From the NCBI RefSeq assembly GCF_900172215.1, contig NZ_FWFP01000013.1:1-64000 (forward strand): a stretch of 64,000 bases of DNA, given 5' to 3'. Positions within the stretch are counted from its first letter, which is position 1. Every line of letters starts with the position of its first letter. The DNA comes from Ruegeria meonggei (GTDB lineage Bacteria; Pseudomonadota; Alphaproteobacteria; Rhodobacterales; Rhodobacteraceae). Of this stretch, positions 1-10,753 are shown piece by piece. The notes under the pieces are model-generated. The model did not search any database and had not been told where the DNA came from. It worked only from the letters and a program-made list of their open reading frames with translations. Position numbers and translations under genes: made by a program.

Positions 1-124
1 CCTTCGCCTTGTCGTGGCCATAAGGCAGCAAATCATCACTGGAGATGCCAATCCTGGCCCCAATCTCCTGAATAGGCTTCTTATGCGCCTCTCGCGCAAT
101 CTCAATGTCCGATTTATAACTCAT
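1..124 (-). CDS. fhs: Formate--tetrahydrofolate ligase, N-terminal fragment cut by window edge
   Basis: Only the first 41 codons are in the window, read leftward from an ATG at 124. The translation begins [18 protein letters not shown] and continues with an [21 protein letters not shown] segment, which matches the conserved N-terminus of formate-tetrahydrofolate ligase. The family makes 10-formyl-THF from formate, ATP and THF in the cytoplasm. The gene follows the MOSC gene on the same strand, after 165 bp holding a hairpin with a T-run. That hairpin lies only about 30 nt before the start codon, so attenuation is possible. Identification rests on recognising the N-terminal pattern; the catalytic part is outside the window. 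Confidence 0.85.
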   Translation of the reverse strand, partial: MSYKSDIEIAREAHKKPIQEIGARIGISSDDLLPYGHDKAK

Positions 125-153
125 TGGGCAGGGTCCCTGGTTGAATGCCGTGC

Positions 154-174
154 AAAACCGACGCAACGCGTCGG
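154..174 (-). terminator. Hairpin with T-run between MOSC gene and fhs
   Basis: On the minus strand CCGACGC pairs with GCGTCGG across a GTT loop (158-174), followed by TTTT (157-154). It fits an intrinsic terminator for the MOSC gene. Because it lies 30 nt before the fhs start and just after a second nested hairpin (183-221), it could instead be an attenuator in the fhs leader. Confidence 0.6.
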
Positions 175-182
175 TGCTGTGC

Positions 183-221
183 AATCCATACCGTTGTGTA
201 CCAAACTGGTGACTATGGATT
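183..221 (-). other. Nested hairpin in the fhs leader
   Basis: AATCCATA (183-190) is perfectly complementary to TATGGATT (214-221). Inside it, ACCA (200-203) pairs with TGGT (207-210) across a three-base loop. The structure sits directly before the terminator-like hairpin at 154-174 in the direction of fhs transcription. I recognise no known riboswitch class. Function is inferred from position only. Confidence 0.4.
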
Positions 222-289
222 CCGACATAATTGTGCCTTGAAACGTCGTAGCGTCACTTCATCGGTTTCTGATTGGAAACGGCGGGCCT

Positions 290-865
290 TTATGGCCTCC
301 AAGCGCGCTGATCCGGGACAAACAGCGCCATCTTGTCCCCCAATCTCAATTCTCCCGGCCGTTCGACCCATGCCGTGACTCCGCGACGCCCCTGAGCCGC
401 GGGTTTGAATGCTGCGCCATAACCGGGCTGGTCGGATTCAATTTCCCGCCCCGGTAACACGCAGGGGCGGTTTTCCATGTCGACCGTGATGGTCAGACCG
501 TCGGCCACCTGCAACCGCGAGGACGGCGGTACATGGGTAAAATCCGGGATGCCCCGCAGCAAGATACTGACACCCAAAAAGGTTGGGTCCAGCTGCGTCA
601 GGCCCATCTCTTGGGCTGTTGCCTGAATTTCTTCGACGGACAGAACCGACAATTGGCGCACATTGCGGATTTCAGTACCTTGGGTATACAGGTTTTTCAC
701 TCGAACGCATGAGGCTCGGTTCACCCCCTCGTGCCGCGCGTCTTTTTCCCCGGAAAACCCTAATTCGAGCTTTTCGACCGGCAAAGCCCGGATCGATTTT
801 CCAGCAGGCACATGCCCCAACCAGGCCACTTCGGCCACAAATTCCGTTTTGCGCAGTACTGGCAT
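290..865 (-). CDS. MOSC domain-containing protein
   Basis: This 191-residue protein resembles stand-alone MOSC domains of the YiiM type, a fold shared with the C-terminal domain of molybdenum-cofactor sulfurases and used for sulfur or molybdopterin handling. The central segment NRASCVRVKNLYTQGTE carries the single conserved cysteine expected for the sulfur-carrying residue. Length is normal for a one-domain MOSC protein, with no signal peptide or membrane segment. An AGGGG motif lies before the ATG at 865. It is separated from ftsH by a strong terminator, so it is probably its own unit. The exact substrate cannot be told from the sequence. Confidence 0.8.
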   Translation of the reverse strand: MPVLRKTEFVAEVAWLGHVPAGKSIRALPVEKLELGFSGEKDARHEGVNRASCVRVKNLYTQGTEIRNVRQLSVLSVEEIQATAQEMGLTQLDPTFLGVSILLRGIPDFTHVPPSSRLQVADGLTITVDMENRPCVLPGREIESDQPGYGAAFKPAAQGRRGVTAWVERPGELRLGDKMALFVPDQRAWRP

Positions 866-932
866 CGCTCGCCCCTTTTACAATCCTGCATTCGGCGCCA
901 ATAAAAAACCAATACCGTCAAATGAAAAGAAA

Positions 933-955
933 AAACCCGGGCATTGCCCGGGTTT
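933..955 (-). terminator. Intrinsic terminator after ftsH
   Basis: AAACCCGGGC (933-942) pairs perfectly with GCCCGGGTTT (946-955) around a three-base loop, just 8 bp beyond the ftsH stop. On the minus strand the stem runs into a T-rich stretch continuing to about 921. It closes the long ruv-tol-tilS-ftsH block. Confidence 0.85.
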
Positions 956-962
956 GATTTGC

Positions 963-2879
<1,917 letters not shown>

Positions 2880-2955
2880 GGAAATTCTCCCAAAAGATAT
2901 CGGCAGATGGGGGTCTGCCGTGTTGCTCTTTAAAATAGAGATGATTCAAGCATGT

Positions 2956-4209
2956 TCAATGCGATAAAAGAGAAGTGTAAAACTCAGGCCTTTCTGGCGT
3001 GAAATTGGCGCTCCAGCCGTTCGAAAACCCCGCCAGCGGAGCGGAAAGCAAGGTTTCCCCCTCCCACACCGCCGGTGACGATAACAAAACTGGCCGCGGT
3101 TTGCCCATTGTTCGCCACTCGGAGACCTGACGCAATCCGGCCTCACCCAGTGCACGGACCTGTGTTTTTTCTGTCGCCGGACCAGACAGGACCCAACGTT
3201 TATCCCAGGTCTGGTGCGTCCGGACAGATTCGTGCGCAACCGCGTTTAGCTCTCTGCAAAACCACGCTTTATCCCCCTGACAGGTCAGCAGGCAGCCCGC
3301 CATAGCCAGCGTTTTCCCGTCACACACAGCAGCCACCGCCTGCTCTACAGCGGACCCGCGCGGCGGGTAACCCGGCCCTGCAATCCAAGCGATGATGCCA
3401 ATAAGCAGGCGACGTTGGATTTCGTTGGGCAGATCATCAAACTTTGCACGGTCAACGCAGATGTCACCGCCATCCACCACAGTGATTTTGCGGGCGGTTT
3501 CCTGCGTATAACGCGCTAACGCCTCACGGGCTTGTGCAAGATTTTCGGCCACGCGACTCAGCGAAGCGGCCGAAATCCCCAACGTGCCGAGGCCCAATAG
3601 CGCGTCGCGCGTTTTAATTCGGTCAAATCGCTGATCGTGATTCGACGGATCTTCGACCCAATCCACACCAGCTTCAGTCAGATAGTCGCGCAGCTGTTGA
3701 CGGGTGAGGCCCAGCATCGGGCGCAATAGGGTGATGCTGTTTCGCTCTCGGGAATTGGGCATGCCGGATAGCCCTGTCACTCCCGCCGCCCGGCCCAGAC
3801 GCATCAGAACCGTTTCAGCCTGGTCGTCAGCAGTATGGCCCAGCGCAATCGCCGGAATTCCATTGCGATGCGCCCAGTTGGTCAGCAGAGCATACCGCGC
3901 CTGGCGGGCTTGGTCCTGCAGGTTTCCTGTCCCATCCCAGCCCTGCCAGAGCAGCGTTTCATGCGGCAGCCCCAGATGTGTCGCCTGTACGGCAACGCGC
4001 GCGGCCTCATCCGCCGATCCGGCGCGCAGACTATGGTCTACGGTGGCGACATGCATCGCGACCCCTTCACGCTGTGCAATCGCGTGCAGCAGGTACATCA
4101 ATGCAACCGAATCGCCACCGCCGGATACGGCCACACCCAATCGCGGCGGCAGCGTTTCAGGCAACCGCGCGCGGAGTTCGGATTGAAGAATGTCGGCCCT
4201 GTCGGTCAA
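2956..4209 (-). CDS. tilS: tRNA(Ile)-lysidine synthetase TilS
   Basis: TilS ligates lysine to C34 of the CAU-anticodon tRNA-Ile so that it reads AUA. The PP-loop motif SGGGDS sits at residues 29-34, followed by the N-type ATP pyrophosphatase domain with GHTADDQAETVLMRL. I chose a TTG start at 4209 because it overlaps the cpoB stop as TTGA (4206-4209) and puts the PP-loop at the usual distance from the N-terminus. An upstream ATG at 4299 would add 30 unrelated residues inside cpoB. This gives 417 residues, normal for the family. It is probably translationally coupled to cpoB. Confidence 0.93.
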   Translation of the reverse strand: MTDRADILQSELRARLPETLPPRLGVAVSGGGDSVALMYLLHAIAQREGVAMHVATVDHSLRAGSADEAARVAVQATHLGLPHETLLWQGWDGTGNLQDQARQARYALLTNWAHRNGIPAIALGHTADDQAETVLMRLGRAAGVTGLSGMPNSRERNSITLLRPMLGLTRQQLRDYLTEAGVDWVEDPSNHDQRFDRIKTRDALLGLGTLGISAASLSRVAENLAQAREALARYTQETARKITVVDGGDICVDRAKFDDLPNEIQRRLLIGIIAWIAGPGYPPRGSAVEQAVAAVCDGKTLAMAGCLLTCQGDKAWFCRELNAVAHESVRTHQTWDKRWVLSGPATEKTQVRALGEAGLRQVSEWRTMGKPRPVLLSSPAVWEGETLLSAPLAGFSNGWSANFTPERPEFYTSLLSH

Positions 4210-5039
4210 GAACAGCCCAGAGATGCCATTTCCTGCGTCGCTTGGGACGCATTGGCCGAAGTCGGAAAGCGCACACCAACCTCGGACAAGGTGATGCAAG
4301 CTTGATCCGTCTGCCCCAGACGGCCCAGGGCCGCCCCGAGCTCGAACAGTGCCTCAGGCGCGACGGCACCTTCGGAATCGCCGGTGAAACTGGCCAGAAA
4401 CGCGCGCGCAGCCTCACGCGTGTCGCCCAGACCTTCCAGCGCCTGTCCGCGTTTCAGATTGGCCTCGGGCGCAAGCGGGCTGCCGGGGTAAGACGTGTCG
4501 AACTGCGCGAACTGGTCAGCAGCGGCTTGAAAGTTTCCATCAGCCAAGGCCTGCGCTGCGGTATCGAAATCCGCCTGTTCGCCGATGGCCAGCTCACCTT
4601 GATCAGTCGCCGCCGGGGCCGTCGGAATCGCAGGGGCCGACGGGGAAGCTGCGGTGATGTCCGTGTCGCCACCCAATGTTGTGGTTTCACCCAGCGTACT
4701 CAGATCGCCGCCTTCCAGCTCAACCAGGCGGAACTCAAGGTCACCAATCCGGTTGGTGCCATCAGTCACAATATTCTGCACGCGTTGATTCAATTGCTCG
4801 GTCTGCCGCGTCAGGCGCTGCAATTCGGCCTCGATCGCATCGACGCGTTCAAGGACGGAATTGCCGGACAGGTTCGGTGCCGGAGACCCGGTTGTCGAGA
4901 ACTCGCGCTTCAGACGCTGAACTTCTACATGCAGCACAGTCAACTCTTGCCGGATATCCGCCAGAGTCTGCTGGTCCTGCGCTTGTGCCACACCGGCGGT
5001 CGCAACAACCGCCGCTAAAACCCATCCTGCAAATCGCAT
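4206..5039 (-). CDS. cpoB: Tol-Pal system coordinator CpoB (YbgF)
   Basis: CpoB is a periplasmic protein that links the Tol-Pal system to peptidoglycan synthesis during division. The 277-residue product starts with a signal peptide ending near AQA at residue 20. Next come a coiled-coil region (about 30-95) that trimerises in homologues, a Ser/Pro/Thr/Ala-rich linker and a C-terminal TPR block (about 155-277) with typical alanine and glycine spacing. It begins 4 bp after pal and overlaps tilS by 4 bp. Order, domain plan and length all agree with the family. Confidence 0.93.
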   Translation of the reverse strand: MRFAGWVLAAVVATAGVAQAQDQQTLADIRQELTVLHVEVQRLKREFSTTGSPAPNLSGNSVLERVDAIEAELQRLTRQTEQLNQRVQNIVTDGTNRIGDLEFRLVELEGGDLSTLGETTTLGGDTDITAASPSAPAIPTAPAATDQGELAIGEQADFDTAAQALADGNFQAAADQFAQFDTSYPGSPLAPEANLKRGQALEGLGDTREAARAFLASFTGDSEGAVAPEALFELGAALGRLGQTDQACITLSEVGVRFPTSANASQATQEMASLGCS

Positions 5040-5043
5040 TGTC

Positions 5044-5553
5044 TTACCCCAAGGTTGAACCGGTCAGCACCGTCACAGCGCGACGGTTTTTGGAATAGCA
5101 TTCCTCGGTGCTGCAAATCTCGATCGGGCGTTCCTTGCCATAGCTGACCGTGGTCAGACGATTGCCTGCCACCCCGCGCGAAATCAGGTATTCGCGCGCT
5201 GCATTGGCGCGCTTTGCTCCAAGCCCAAGGTTGTATTCCCGCGTGCCCTGTTCGTCTGCGTGACCTTCGATCGTGGCCACAAAATCCGTATTGGCCAGCA
5301 ACCAGTCGGCCTGTCCCTGCAATACCGTCTGCGCCTGCGGTGTCAATGTCGACTGATCCACCGAGAACAGGACCCGGTCCCCAACGGTTTGCTGGAAATA
5401 GGCAGGTGAGCGCGGATCACTTGGCGAGCCCGGTGAAATGGCACCATTCGCACCATTGCCGAAACCGCCGCCCAATGCGGATGGATCATTGTTGGTGCAG
5501 GCTGCAATTACGCTCAGCATGCCCAAAGCCAGGATTTTGCCCAATACATTCAT
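5044..5553 (-). CDS. pal: Peptidoglycan-associated lipoprotein Pal
   Basis: Pal is an outer-membrane lipoprotein that binds peptidoglycan and TolB. The signal peptide ends in a lipobox, VIAAC, with the lipidated cysteine at residue 19. A glycine/asparagine-rich spacer leads into an OmpA-like domain (about 60-169) holding the peptidoglycan-binding pattern IEGHADEQGTREYNLGLGAK. Length (169) is typical. The gene lies between tolB (87 bp gap) and cpoB (4 bp gap) in the standard Tol-Pal order. Confidence 0.96.
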   Translation of the reverse strand: MNVLGKILALGMLSVIAACTNNDPSALGGGFGNGANGAISPGSPSDPRSPAYFQQTVGDRVLFSVDQSTLTPQAQTVLQGQADWLLANTDFVATIEGHADEQGTREYNLGLGAKRANAAREYLISRGVAGNRLTTVSYGKERPIEICSTEECYSKNRRAVTVLTGSTLG

Positions 5554-5640
5554 TTCAAGTGCCTCGTCGTTTTATCGTTTATTGCCGTCTCTGTACCACA
5601 GTGCAGGTTTTATGTGAACTTTTCCAACACTCTGGCGCGA

Positions 5641-6960
5641 TCAATTCTGCAATGGCCCCCAGGACGGATCGCTGCCACCGTCGGGGGTGCGCACCGGGCG
5701 CAGGTTCCGACCCGAGATATCCACCGAATAGAGAGTTGCCCGGCCGCTTGCGCCCTGCGTTTCGCGGGTGAACATGATGACCCGGCCGTTGGGTGACCAG
5801 GTCGGGCCCTCGTCCAGGAAAGAGGACGTTAGAAGGCGTTCCTCACTGCCATCCACGCGCATGACGCCAATATGGAACCGACCCTTGTTCTGCTTGGTAA
5901 AGGCAACAAGATCCCCACGCGGCGACCAGACTGGCGTGCCATAGCGGCCCTGACCAAAACTGATGCGCGTGGCCTCGCCCCCGTTTGCGGGCATGATGTA
6001 CAGCTGCGGCGTTCCCGAGCGATCGCTTTCGAACACGATCCGCGTGCCATCCGGCGAATAGCTGGGGGCGGTTTCAATCGCCGGCGTATTGGTCAGGCGC
6101 ACGCTTTGCCCCGACGCCAGATCCATCTTCCACAGGTCGGTATTGCCGCCTTGGATCAGCGAATAAACGATCGAACGCCCATCCGGAGAAAACCGCGGCG
6201 AAAAACTCATTGTGCCGCCTTGGGTATTCAACTCAGTCTGCCTGACCCGGTCGACATCCAGAACATAGATGCGCGGGCTGCCACTGGCATAGCTGGTGTA
6301 AAGAAGCCGGTCGCCAGTGGGCGAAAAACGCGGGGCCAGCACGATGGCGGCGCTGTCGGTCAGATACTGCACATTCGCGCCGTCGTAATCCATGATCGCC
6401 AGACGTTTCAGACGCTGGTTCTTGGGCCCGCTCTCGGACACAAAGGCCACGCGGCTGTCGAAATAGGCCCCCTCACCCGTAATCCGGCTATAGACCTGAT
6501 CGGCCACCTTATGTGCCATGCGCCGCCAGCCCTCGGTGGTTCCGGTAAACTGCAAACCGTTGCCAAGTTCCTTGTCCGAGAACACATCCCATACCCGGAA
6601 CCGCACCGTCAGCTTGTTGCCTGACACGTTGACCGCACCGGTTACCAGCGCCTCGGCATTGATCGCTTTCCAGTCCGCGAACTGCAAAGGAGCCTCAAAG
6701 CTGCTGACCCGGCTGATGAAGGCGTCCGAAGAAATCTCGCGAAACAACCCGGTGCCGATCAGATCGTCTGCGATCACCCGAGAGAGATCATTGGCGTATT
6801 GCGTCGCCGCTGGCCCGTCAGGTACGAAGTTCGGCACCGCAAAGGGCAAGGGCTCGATGATCCCCTGATCCAGTTCCAGACGCAACGGTCCGTTTTGGGC
6901 GCTTACCGGCGCTGCCAAAAGTGTCAGGCCAAGCAACAGGCTGGTCAGAAATCTCATCAT
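5641..6960 (-). CDS. tolB: Tol-Pal periplasmic protein TolB
   Basis: TolB is a periplasmic protein that interacts with Pal, TolA and outer-membrane proteins. The 439-residue product has a signal peptide cut near residue 21, an N-terminal alpha/beta domain (about 25-165) and a six-bladed beta-propeller visible as repeated PD40-type units such as [15 protein letters not shown] and [14 protein letters not shown]. Its ATG overlaps the tolA stop by 4 bp (6957-6960), implying coupled translation. Length and architecture match the family. Confidence 0.96.
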   Translation of the reverse strand: MMRFLTSLLLGLTLLAAPVSAQNGPLRLELDQGIIEPLPFAVPNFVPDGPAATQYANDLSRVIADDLIGTGLFREISSDAFISRVSSFEAPLQFADWKAINAEALVTGAVNVSGNKLTVRFRVWDVFSDKELGNGLQFTGTTEGWRRMAHKVADQVYSRITGEGAYFDSRVAFVSESGPKNQRLKRLAIMDYDGANVQYLTDSAAIVLAPRFSPTGDRLLYTSYASGSPRIYVLDVDRVRQTELNTQGGTMSFSPRFSPDGRSIVYSLIQGGNTDLWKMDLASGQSVRLTNTPAIETAPSYSPDGTRIVFESDRSGTPQLYIMPANGGEATRISFGQGRYGTPVWSPRGDLVAFTKQNKGRFHIGVMRVDGSEERLLTSSFLDEGPTWSPNGRVIMFTRETQGASGRATLYSVDISGRNLRPVRTPDGGSDPSWGPLQN

Positions 6961-8054
6961 TTGATCCGCATCCTCTCGGGATTGAATGTAATCTCAATAT
7001 CTTTCCACTGTGCGTATTTGTCAGCAGGCAGATCATATCCTTTGGCGCCACAGCGCAAAATTGCCCGCCTGGCAGCCTCAAAGGCCTGGCCCGCAGCACC
7101 ATCGGATTCGCCAGAACTGTCGATCATACGAAGGCTACCGCCGACAACAGTTCCGTCTGTGTTCAGCGAAAAGCCGACAACCACTACAGTTTGCAGCGCA
7201 TCCGTAGACAGAGACCCTACGTTCCAGCAACGTGATACCGCCAGCCGCATCGCATCCTTTTCACCGCCGGTTAGTGGCGGACCAGTTGGTTCACTGCCCT
7301 GCCCCAACGCCTCGGCCAGCGCATCATCAATGGCTGTGTCGGGTTCTGTGGGTTCCGGCGGTGTCGTCTCCTCGGTCTCAGCCACGACGGGCTGGGCCGG
7401 TGGCGCGGGTCTGTTGGGCCGTGTTTTTGGGCGTGGTGACGTTCGTGGGGCGTTTTCTTTGGTCTCTTCCGCCTCGGTCACAATCACATCTGTGGCCTCT
7501 TCCGGGGCGGTCTGATCCTGTTGTTCCTGTTGAACCTCGGCACCCTCATCCAATGACACCGCGGGGGATTCCACGTCATCCGGCTGAGCGTCCGGTGGTG
7601 GCGGGGCGACGGGTTCCGGTGCGACGATATCTGACGGGCGCGGTAACGCCTCGGGGCCTTCAGGTACGGGCAGGACCTCGGTCACCGGCTCGGGCTGATC
7701 CAAGGTCGGGGGCTCTTCGATCACCACGGGTTCGGGCGGTGCCTCAACTGGTTCAGGCACCGGGTCGGGTTCCGGTTCCGCCGGTGTCGTAACATCGGGT
7801 CGGGGTTGCTCTTCCTCGACCGGTTCTGGGGTGCTGACCTCTTCCTCGGGCGCTTCGGGCTGTTGCAATGCGGTGGGAACCGGCACTTCGGGCGCGTCGC
7901 TTTGTGCAGTCATCGCCGCAAATTGCTCAGCCGTAATCACCGACACCTCCTGCACAGCCATAGGTAACGGTTCGGACCGGAAGGTGCCGCCAAACAAGGC
8001 CCATCCGATCAGGCCAGCATGGGCAATCGCCGAAATCTTGGTGCCGGTGTCCAC
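6957..8054 (-). CDS. tolA: TolA-like energy-transducing protein
   Basis: This 365-residue protein occupies the tolA slot between tolR and tolB. It has one membrane segment near the N-terminus (about 8-24), a long Pro/Glu/Val/Thr-rich region (about 55-240) predicted to span the periplasm, and a C-terminal domain (about 265-365) that starts around [15 protein letters not shown]. TolA couples the proton-motive force used by TolQR to TolB-Pal in the outer membrane. The spacer is proline/acid-rich rather than the alanine-rich helix of enterobacterial TolA, so many annotations call such proteins TonB-like. The operon position makes TolA the better name. Confidence 0.88.
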   Translation of the reverse strand: MDTGTKISAIAHAGLIGWALFGGTFRSEPLPMAVQEVSVITAEQFAAMTAQSDAPEVPVPTALQQPEAPEEEVSTPEPVEEEQPRPDVTTPAEPEPDPVPEPVEAPPEPVVIEEPPTLDQPEPVTEVLPVPEGPEALPRPSDIVAPEPVAPPPPDAQPDDVESPAVSLDEGAEVQQEQQDQTAPEEATDVIVTEAEETKENAPRTSPRPKTRPNRPAPPAQPVVAETEETTPPEPTEPDTAIDDALAEALGQGSEPTGPPLTGGEKDAMRLAVSRCWNVGSLSTDALQTVVVVGFSLNTDGTVVGGSLRMIDSSGESDGAAGQAFEAARRAILRCGAKGYDLPADKYAQWKDIEITFNPERMRIK

Positions 8055-8063
8055 CGCGCGGCC

Positions 8064-8540
8064 TCACTCTCCGCCTTCGTCCAGCGTCGGCCCGCCGGTA
8101 TCGGTCACAAGGCCCACATTGGAAAATCCGCCCGCATTCAGCGCGCCCATGACCTGCATCACCTGCGCATAGGGGATCGCCCCATCGGCCCGCAGGAACA
8201 CGCGGTCGCTGGTGCGTTCAACGGCGATGGCCTGCAGCTTGCCAATTAACTCTTCGCGCAGCACATCCGTGGTCTGGATCTGCACCCGGCCATCAGCGGT
8301 CAAGGTTACCGTCAAAGGTTCTTCGTTATCGCCAGGCAGGGCACTGGCGGCGGTCTTCGGCAAGTCTACCGGCACGCCCACGGTCAGCAACGGCGCTGCC
8401 ACCATGAAGATGATCAGCAACACCAACATGACGTCCACAAAGGGCGTCACGTTGATCTCGGCCATTGGTTGCGCGCGCCCGCGACGCCGTCCGCGTCTGC
8501 GCCCGTTCCCGCCCGAAGATTGCTGAACCGCAGCACCCAT
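8064..8540 (-). CDS. tolR: Tol-Pal inner-membrane protein TolR
   Basis: TolR is an ExbD-family partner of TolQ in the proton channel. I start it at the ATG at 8540, separated from the tolQ stop by one base; a longer reading into tolQ is an out-of-family extension. The 158-residue product has an Arg-rich cytoplasmic N-terminus (about 13-22), a single membrane segment (about 34-52) with the essential aspartate at D36 in the motif FVDVMLVLLIIFM, and a periplasmic domain. Length and context are typical. Confidence 0.95.
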   Translation of the reverse strand: MGAAVQQSSGGNGRRRGRRRGRAQPMAEINVTPFVDVMLVLLIIFMVAAPLLTVGVPVDLPKTAASALPGDNEEPLTVTLTADGRVQIQTTDVLREELIGKLQAIAVERTSDRVFLRADGAIPYAQVMQVMGALNAGGFSNVGLVTDTGGPTLDEGGE

Positions 8541-8541
8541 A

Positions 8542-9237
8542 TCAGCTGTCCAACTGACGCGACAGGATGGTGGCGAACTCGTCGGCAAAGGCCTCATACC
8601 CGCCGACGATCCGATCACTGTCCGCGCTGAGCTTGTTGTAGAAAATAACCGCCGGAATCGCAGCCAGCAGGCCCAGACCGGTGGCCAGCAATGCTTCGGC
8701 AATACCGGGGGCGACAACGGCGAGGTTGGTGTTTTGCTGCTCGGCGATCTCGATAAAGGCGTTCATGATGCCCCAGACAGTACCGAACAGGCCGATAAAT
8801 GGCGCGGTCGAGCCAACAGTGGCGAGAATGGGCAGGCCTTTTTGCAGCCCCTCGGCCTCTTTCGCGATTGCCACGTCCATCGAGCGGTCAATCCGCGCGG
8901 TGGCCCCCGCAATCAACCCGCCATCCGTGCGATGCGATCTACGCCATTCAATCATGCCCGAGGCAAAAATCTTCTCAGAACTGCCATCAGGTTGCGTTCC
9001 GATTTGTTCAAACAGCTCGTCCAGCGGGTTACCCGACCAGAAGGATTCGTCGAATACCGCAGCTTCACGCCGAGCAGCCCGATAATTGATCAGCTTTTGA
9101 ATGATAATCGCCCAGGACCAGCCCGATGCAATAATCAGCATCAGCATCACCAGTTTGACGATAAAAGTCGCGCGGGCAAATAGCCCCCACATGGAGAAAT
9201 CGATCTCCTGCGCCAGCGCCAGCGTTTCAGCTTCCAT
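8542..9237 (-). CDS. tolQ: Tol-Pal proton channel protein TolQ
   Basis: TolQ belongs to the MotA/TolQ/ExbB proton-channel family and powers Tol-Pal constriction of the outer membrane. The 231-residue product has three membrane segments, near residues 18-40, 135-160 and 165-190. The conserved cytoplasmic stretch and the TVGSTAPFIGLFGTVWGIM motif of the family are intact. It begins the tolQRAB set about 110 bp downstream of ybgC. Confidence 0.96.
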   Translation of the reverse strand: MEAETLALAQEIDFSMWGLFARATFIVKLVMLMLIIASGWSWAIIIQKLINYRAARREAAVFDESFWSGNPLDELFEQIGTQPDGSSEKIFASGMIEWRRSHRTDGGLIAGATARIDRSMDVAIAKEAEGLQKGLPILATVGSTAPFIGLFGTVWGIMNAFIEIAEQQNTNLAVVAPGIAEALLATGLGLLAAIPAVIFYNKLSADSDRIVGGYEAFADEFATILSRQLDS

Positions 9238-9348
9238 GAACCTGCTCTTTGTTTTTGCCTGACGGCCGTTTGTTTTGGCCTTGTTTTGCCAAACGCTAAC
9301 GCAGTTGGGTACGAAATGCCAACAGAACCACCCTGATCCCGGAAATTG

Positions 9349-9756
9349 TTACAGCAATGCGCGGATCTCTGCCGGGAGGCGTACCGGCTTGCCTAGCGCA
9401 TTCATGCAAACAGCCGTTACCGTGGCTCGGAATATCTCGGTTTCGCCCCTTTTGATCAGCTGCCCCATCGTCAACCGGACGCCAGACAATGAAACAACTT
9501 CGGTTTCCACCGTCAGCTCGTCCTCGAACTTGGCAGTGGTTAGGTAATCCGCTTCGATCCGGCGAACGACCCAAACGATGCCTGCATCACGCATGGCGTT
9601 CTGGTCATTGCCCAACTGACGCACGTAATCAGACCGGGCGCGTTCGATGAATTTCAGGTAATTGGCGTGATAGACCACGCCCCCCATGTCGGTGTCTTCG
9701 TAATAAACACGGACTGGATAGGTGTGTTTCGGGTGATCGTGCGTGTCGGTGGCCAT
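9349..9756 (-). CDS. ybgC: Tol-Pal-associated acyl-CoA thioesterase YbgC
   Basis: YbgC is a hot-dog thioesterase commonly encoded with tol-pal. The catalytic pattern YYEDTDMGGVVYHANYLKF carries the aspartate and the conserved HANY motif. I prefer the ATG at 9756 (135 residues) over one at 9774, because it leaves the usual short N-terminus and has a weak GGAT upstream; the longer form would add six residues. It is the first gene of the tol block. The substrate is uncertain; homologues act on short- or long-chain acyl-CoA. Confidence 0.92.
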   Translation of the reverse strand: MATDTHDHPKHTYPVRVYYEDTDMGGVVYHANYLKFIERARSDYVRQLGNDQNAMRDAGIVWVVRRIEADYLTTAKFEDELTVETEVVSLSGVRLTMGQLIKRGETEIFRATVTAVCMNALGKPVRLPAEIRALL

Positions 9757-10066
9757 GCTGAAAGATCCGGTCATGCAATTTGCTCAAAAATGTAGGGCAC
9801 GGGCAAGGCGCCTTTGCCTCAGAGATGCATGCGCGCTGTCGATCCTGCAATCCCCTGACCCGGATAAAGTTCGAGTGAACCCTATCGCGGCGTCAAAATT
9901 TAGCAGTTTGCCCCTAAGCTTCAGAGACATGCGACATTTTAGAACAGGTGATCGAATGGTCAGAATCCGCGGCCAAGGGAACAGTGCCAATGTGGTTGTT
10001 TGAGGCAGCCATCCCTGATCGCAGAGTTTTCGAACCGCACCAAACCCGCGCGGTTGCCACCCCTTT
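9757..10066. other. Intergenic region before ybgC-tolQ, no gene seen
   Basis: About 310 bp separate the unknown gene ending at 10067 from ybgC. Short open frames occur on both strands, but none has a convincing start, ribosome site or recognisable protein. The stretch probably contains the promoter of the ybgC-tol operon. I could not settle on a convincing -35/-10 pair. Confidence 0.5.
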
Positions 10067-10690
10067 TCACTGAGGGGGTTGAAACCTAGCAAACAACCGC
10101 AATGCATGGGACGCATCCTGCGTTGCCCCGGGCAGAACCGGATCGTAGGATGCCCGGATCACCTCGGCTATGTCCGGCCGCAAGATCGTCGCCTCGCCGG
10201 CCACCGCCAAGGGGGATTGGTTGCGAAATGCGGTGTCGGACCACAGCAGGATAGTCTGCACCACCTGGCTGAGCGCCAGAGTGTCGGCGGGGATATTGGA
10301 CAGCTCTTCATCCATCCTCAGGAATACAAAGGCTGCCCGGATGGCGCCGTCGTCTTCGAACCGGAAAATGCGATACTGATTGGCATCTGCGGCCTCAAGA
10401 CGGCCCACCAGCGGTGCCAGATCAGGGATCAGCCGATCCAGATCGGGAACTTCCAGCAACTCCTGCCAATCACGAAAGAAGAAGACCATGCAATTGGCAC
10501 CCAACTCTGGGTCAGTTTCCGCCATCTTGTGACCAGACAGGGCCACAACGGCTTCGAACGCGCCTTTTACCACGGCCAGCGTCTTGTCTTCGACACCAAA
10601 GACGATGGGCACGATGGGACGTCCCCATCTGGCGAACAGGAACTCTCCGCTTTCGCGGGTAAACAACGCCTCGATCTCTTCCGGAGTCAC
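10067..10690 (-). CDS. Conserved protein of unknown function between ruvB and ybgC
   Basis: I do not recognise this 207-residue protein. It is acidic and soluble-looking, with no signal peptide or clear membrane helix. It has a beta-strand-rich first half (for example PIVPIVFGVEDKTLAVV) and a helical second half ending in a Pro-rich tail. It lies 63 bp downstream of ruvB on the same strand and upstream of ybgC-tolQ. It therefore sits between DNA-repair and envelope genes and may be co-transcribed with ruvCAB. The reading frame is clean and uses codons like its neighbours, so it is a real gene. Confidence 0.75.
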   Translation of the reverse strand: MTPEEIEALFTRESGEFLFARWGRPIVPIVFGVEDKTLAVVKGAFEAVVALSGHKMAETDPELGANCMVFFFRDWQELLEVPDLDRLIPDLAPLVGRLEAADANQYRIFRFEDDGAIRAAFVFLRMDEELSNIPADTLALSQVVQTILLWSDTAFRNQSPLAVAGEATILRPDIAEVIRASYDPVLPGATQDASHALRLFARFQPPQ

Positions 10691-10753
10691 GTCTGGCCCT
10701 TCATCTTTTCTGGTTCACTCTTGCCGAAGGCATAAAATCTCCGGGCCAAAGCT

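Noticed and set aside
8064..8717. Long tolR reading frame starting inside tolQ
   Set aside because: The extra 59 residues are tolQ complement frame; TolR normally starts close to the Arg-rich segment, here at 8540.
9784..10116. Possible small gene before ybgC
   Set aside because: The frame overlaps the end of the 10067-10690 gene in another frame and lacks a good ribosome site.
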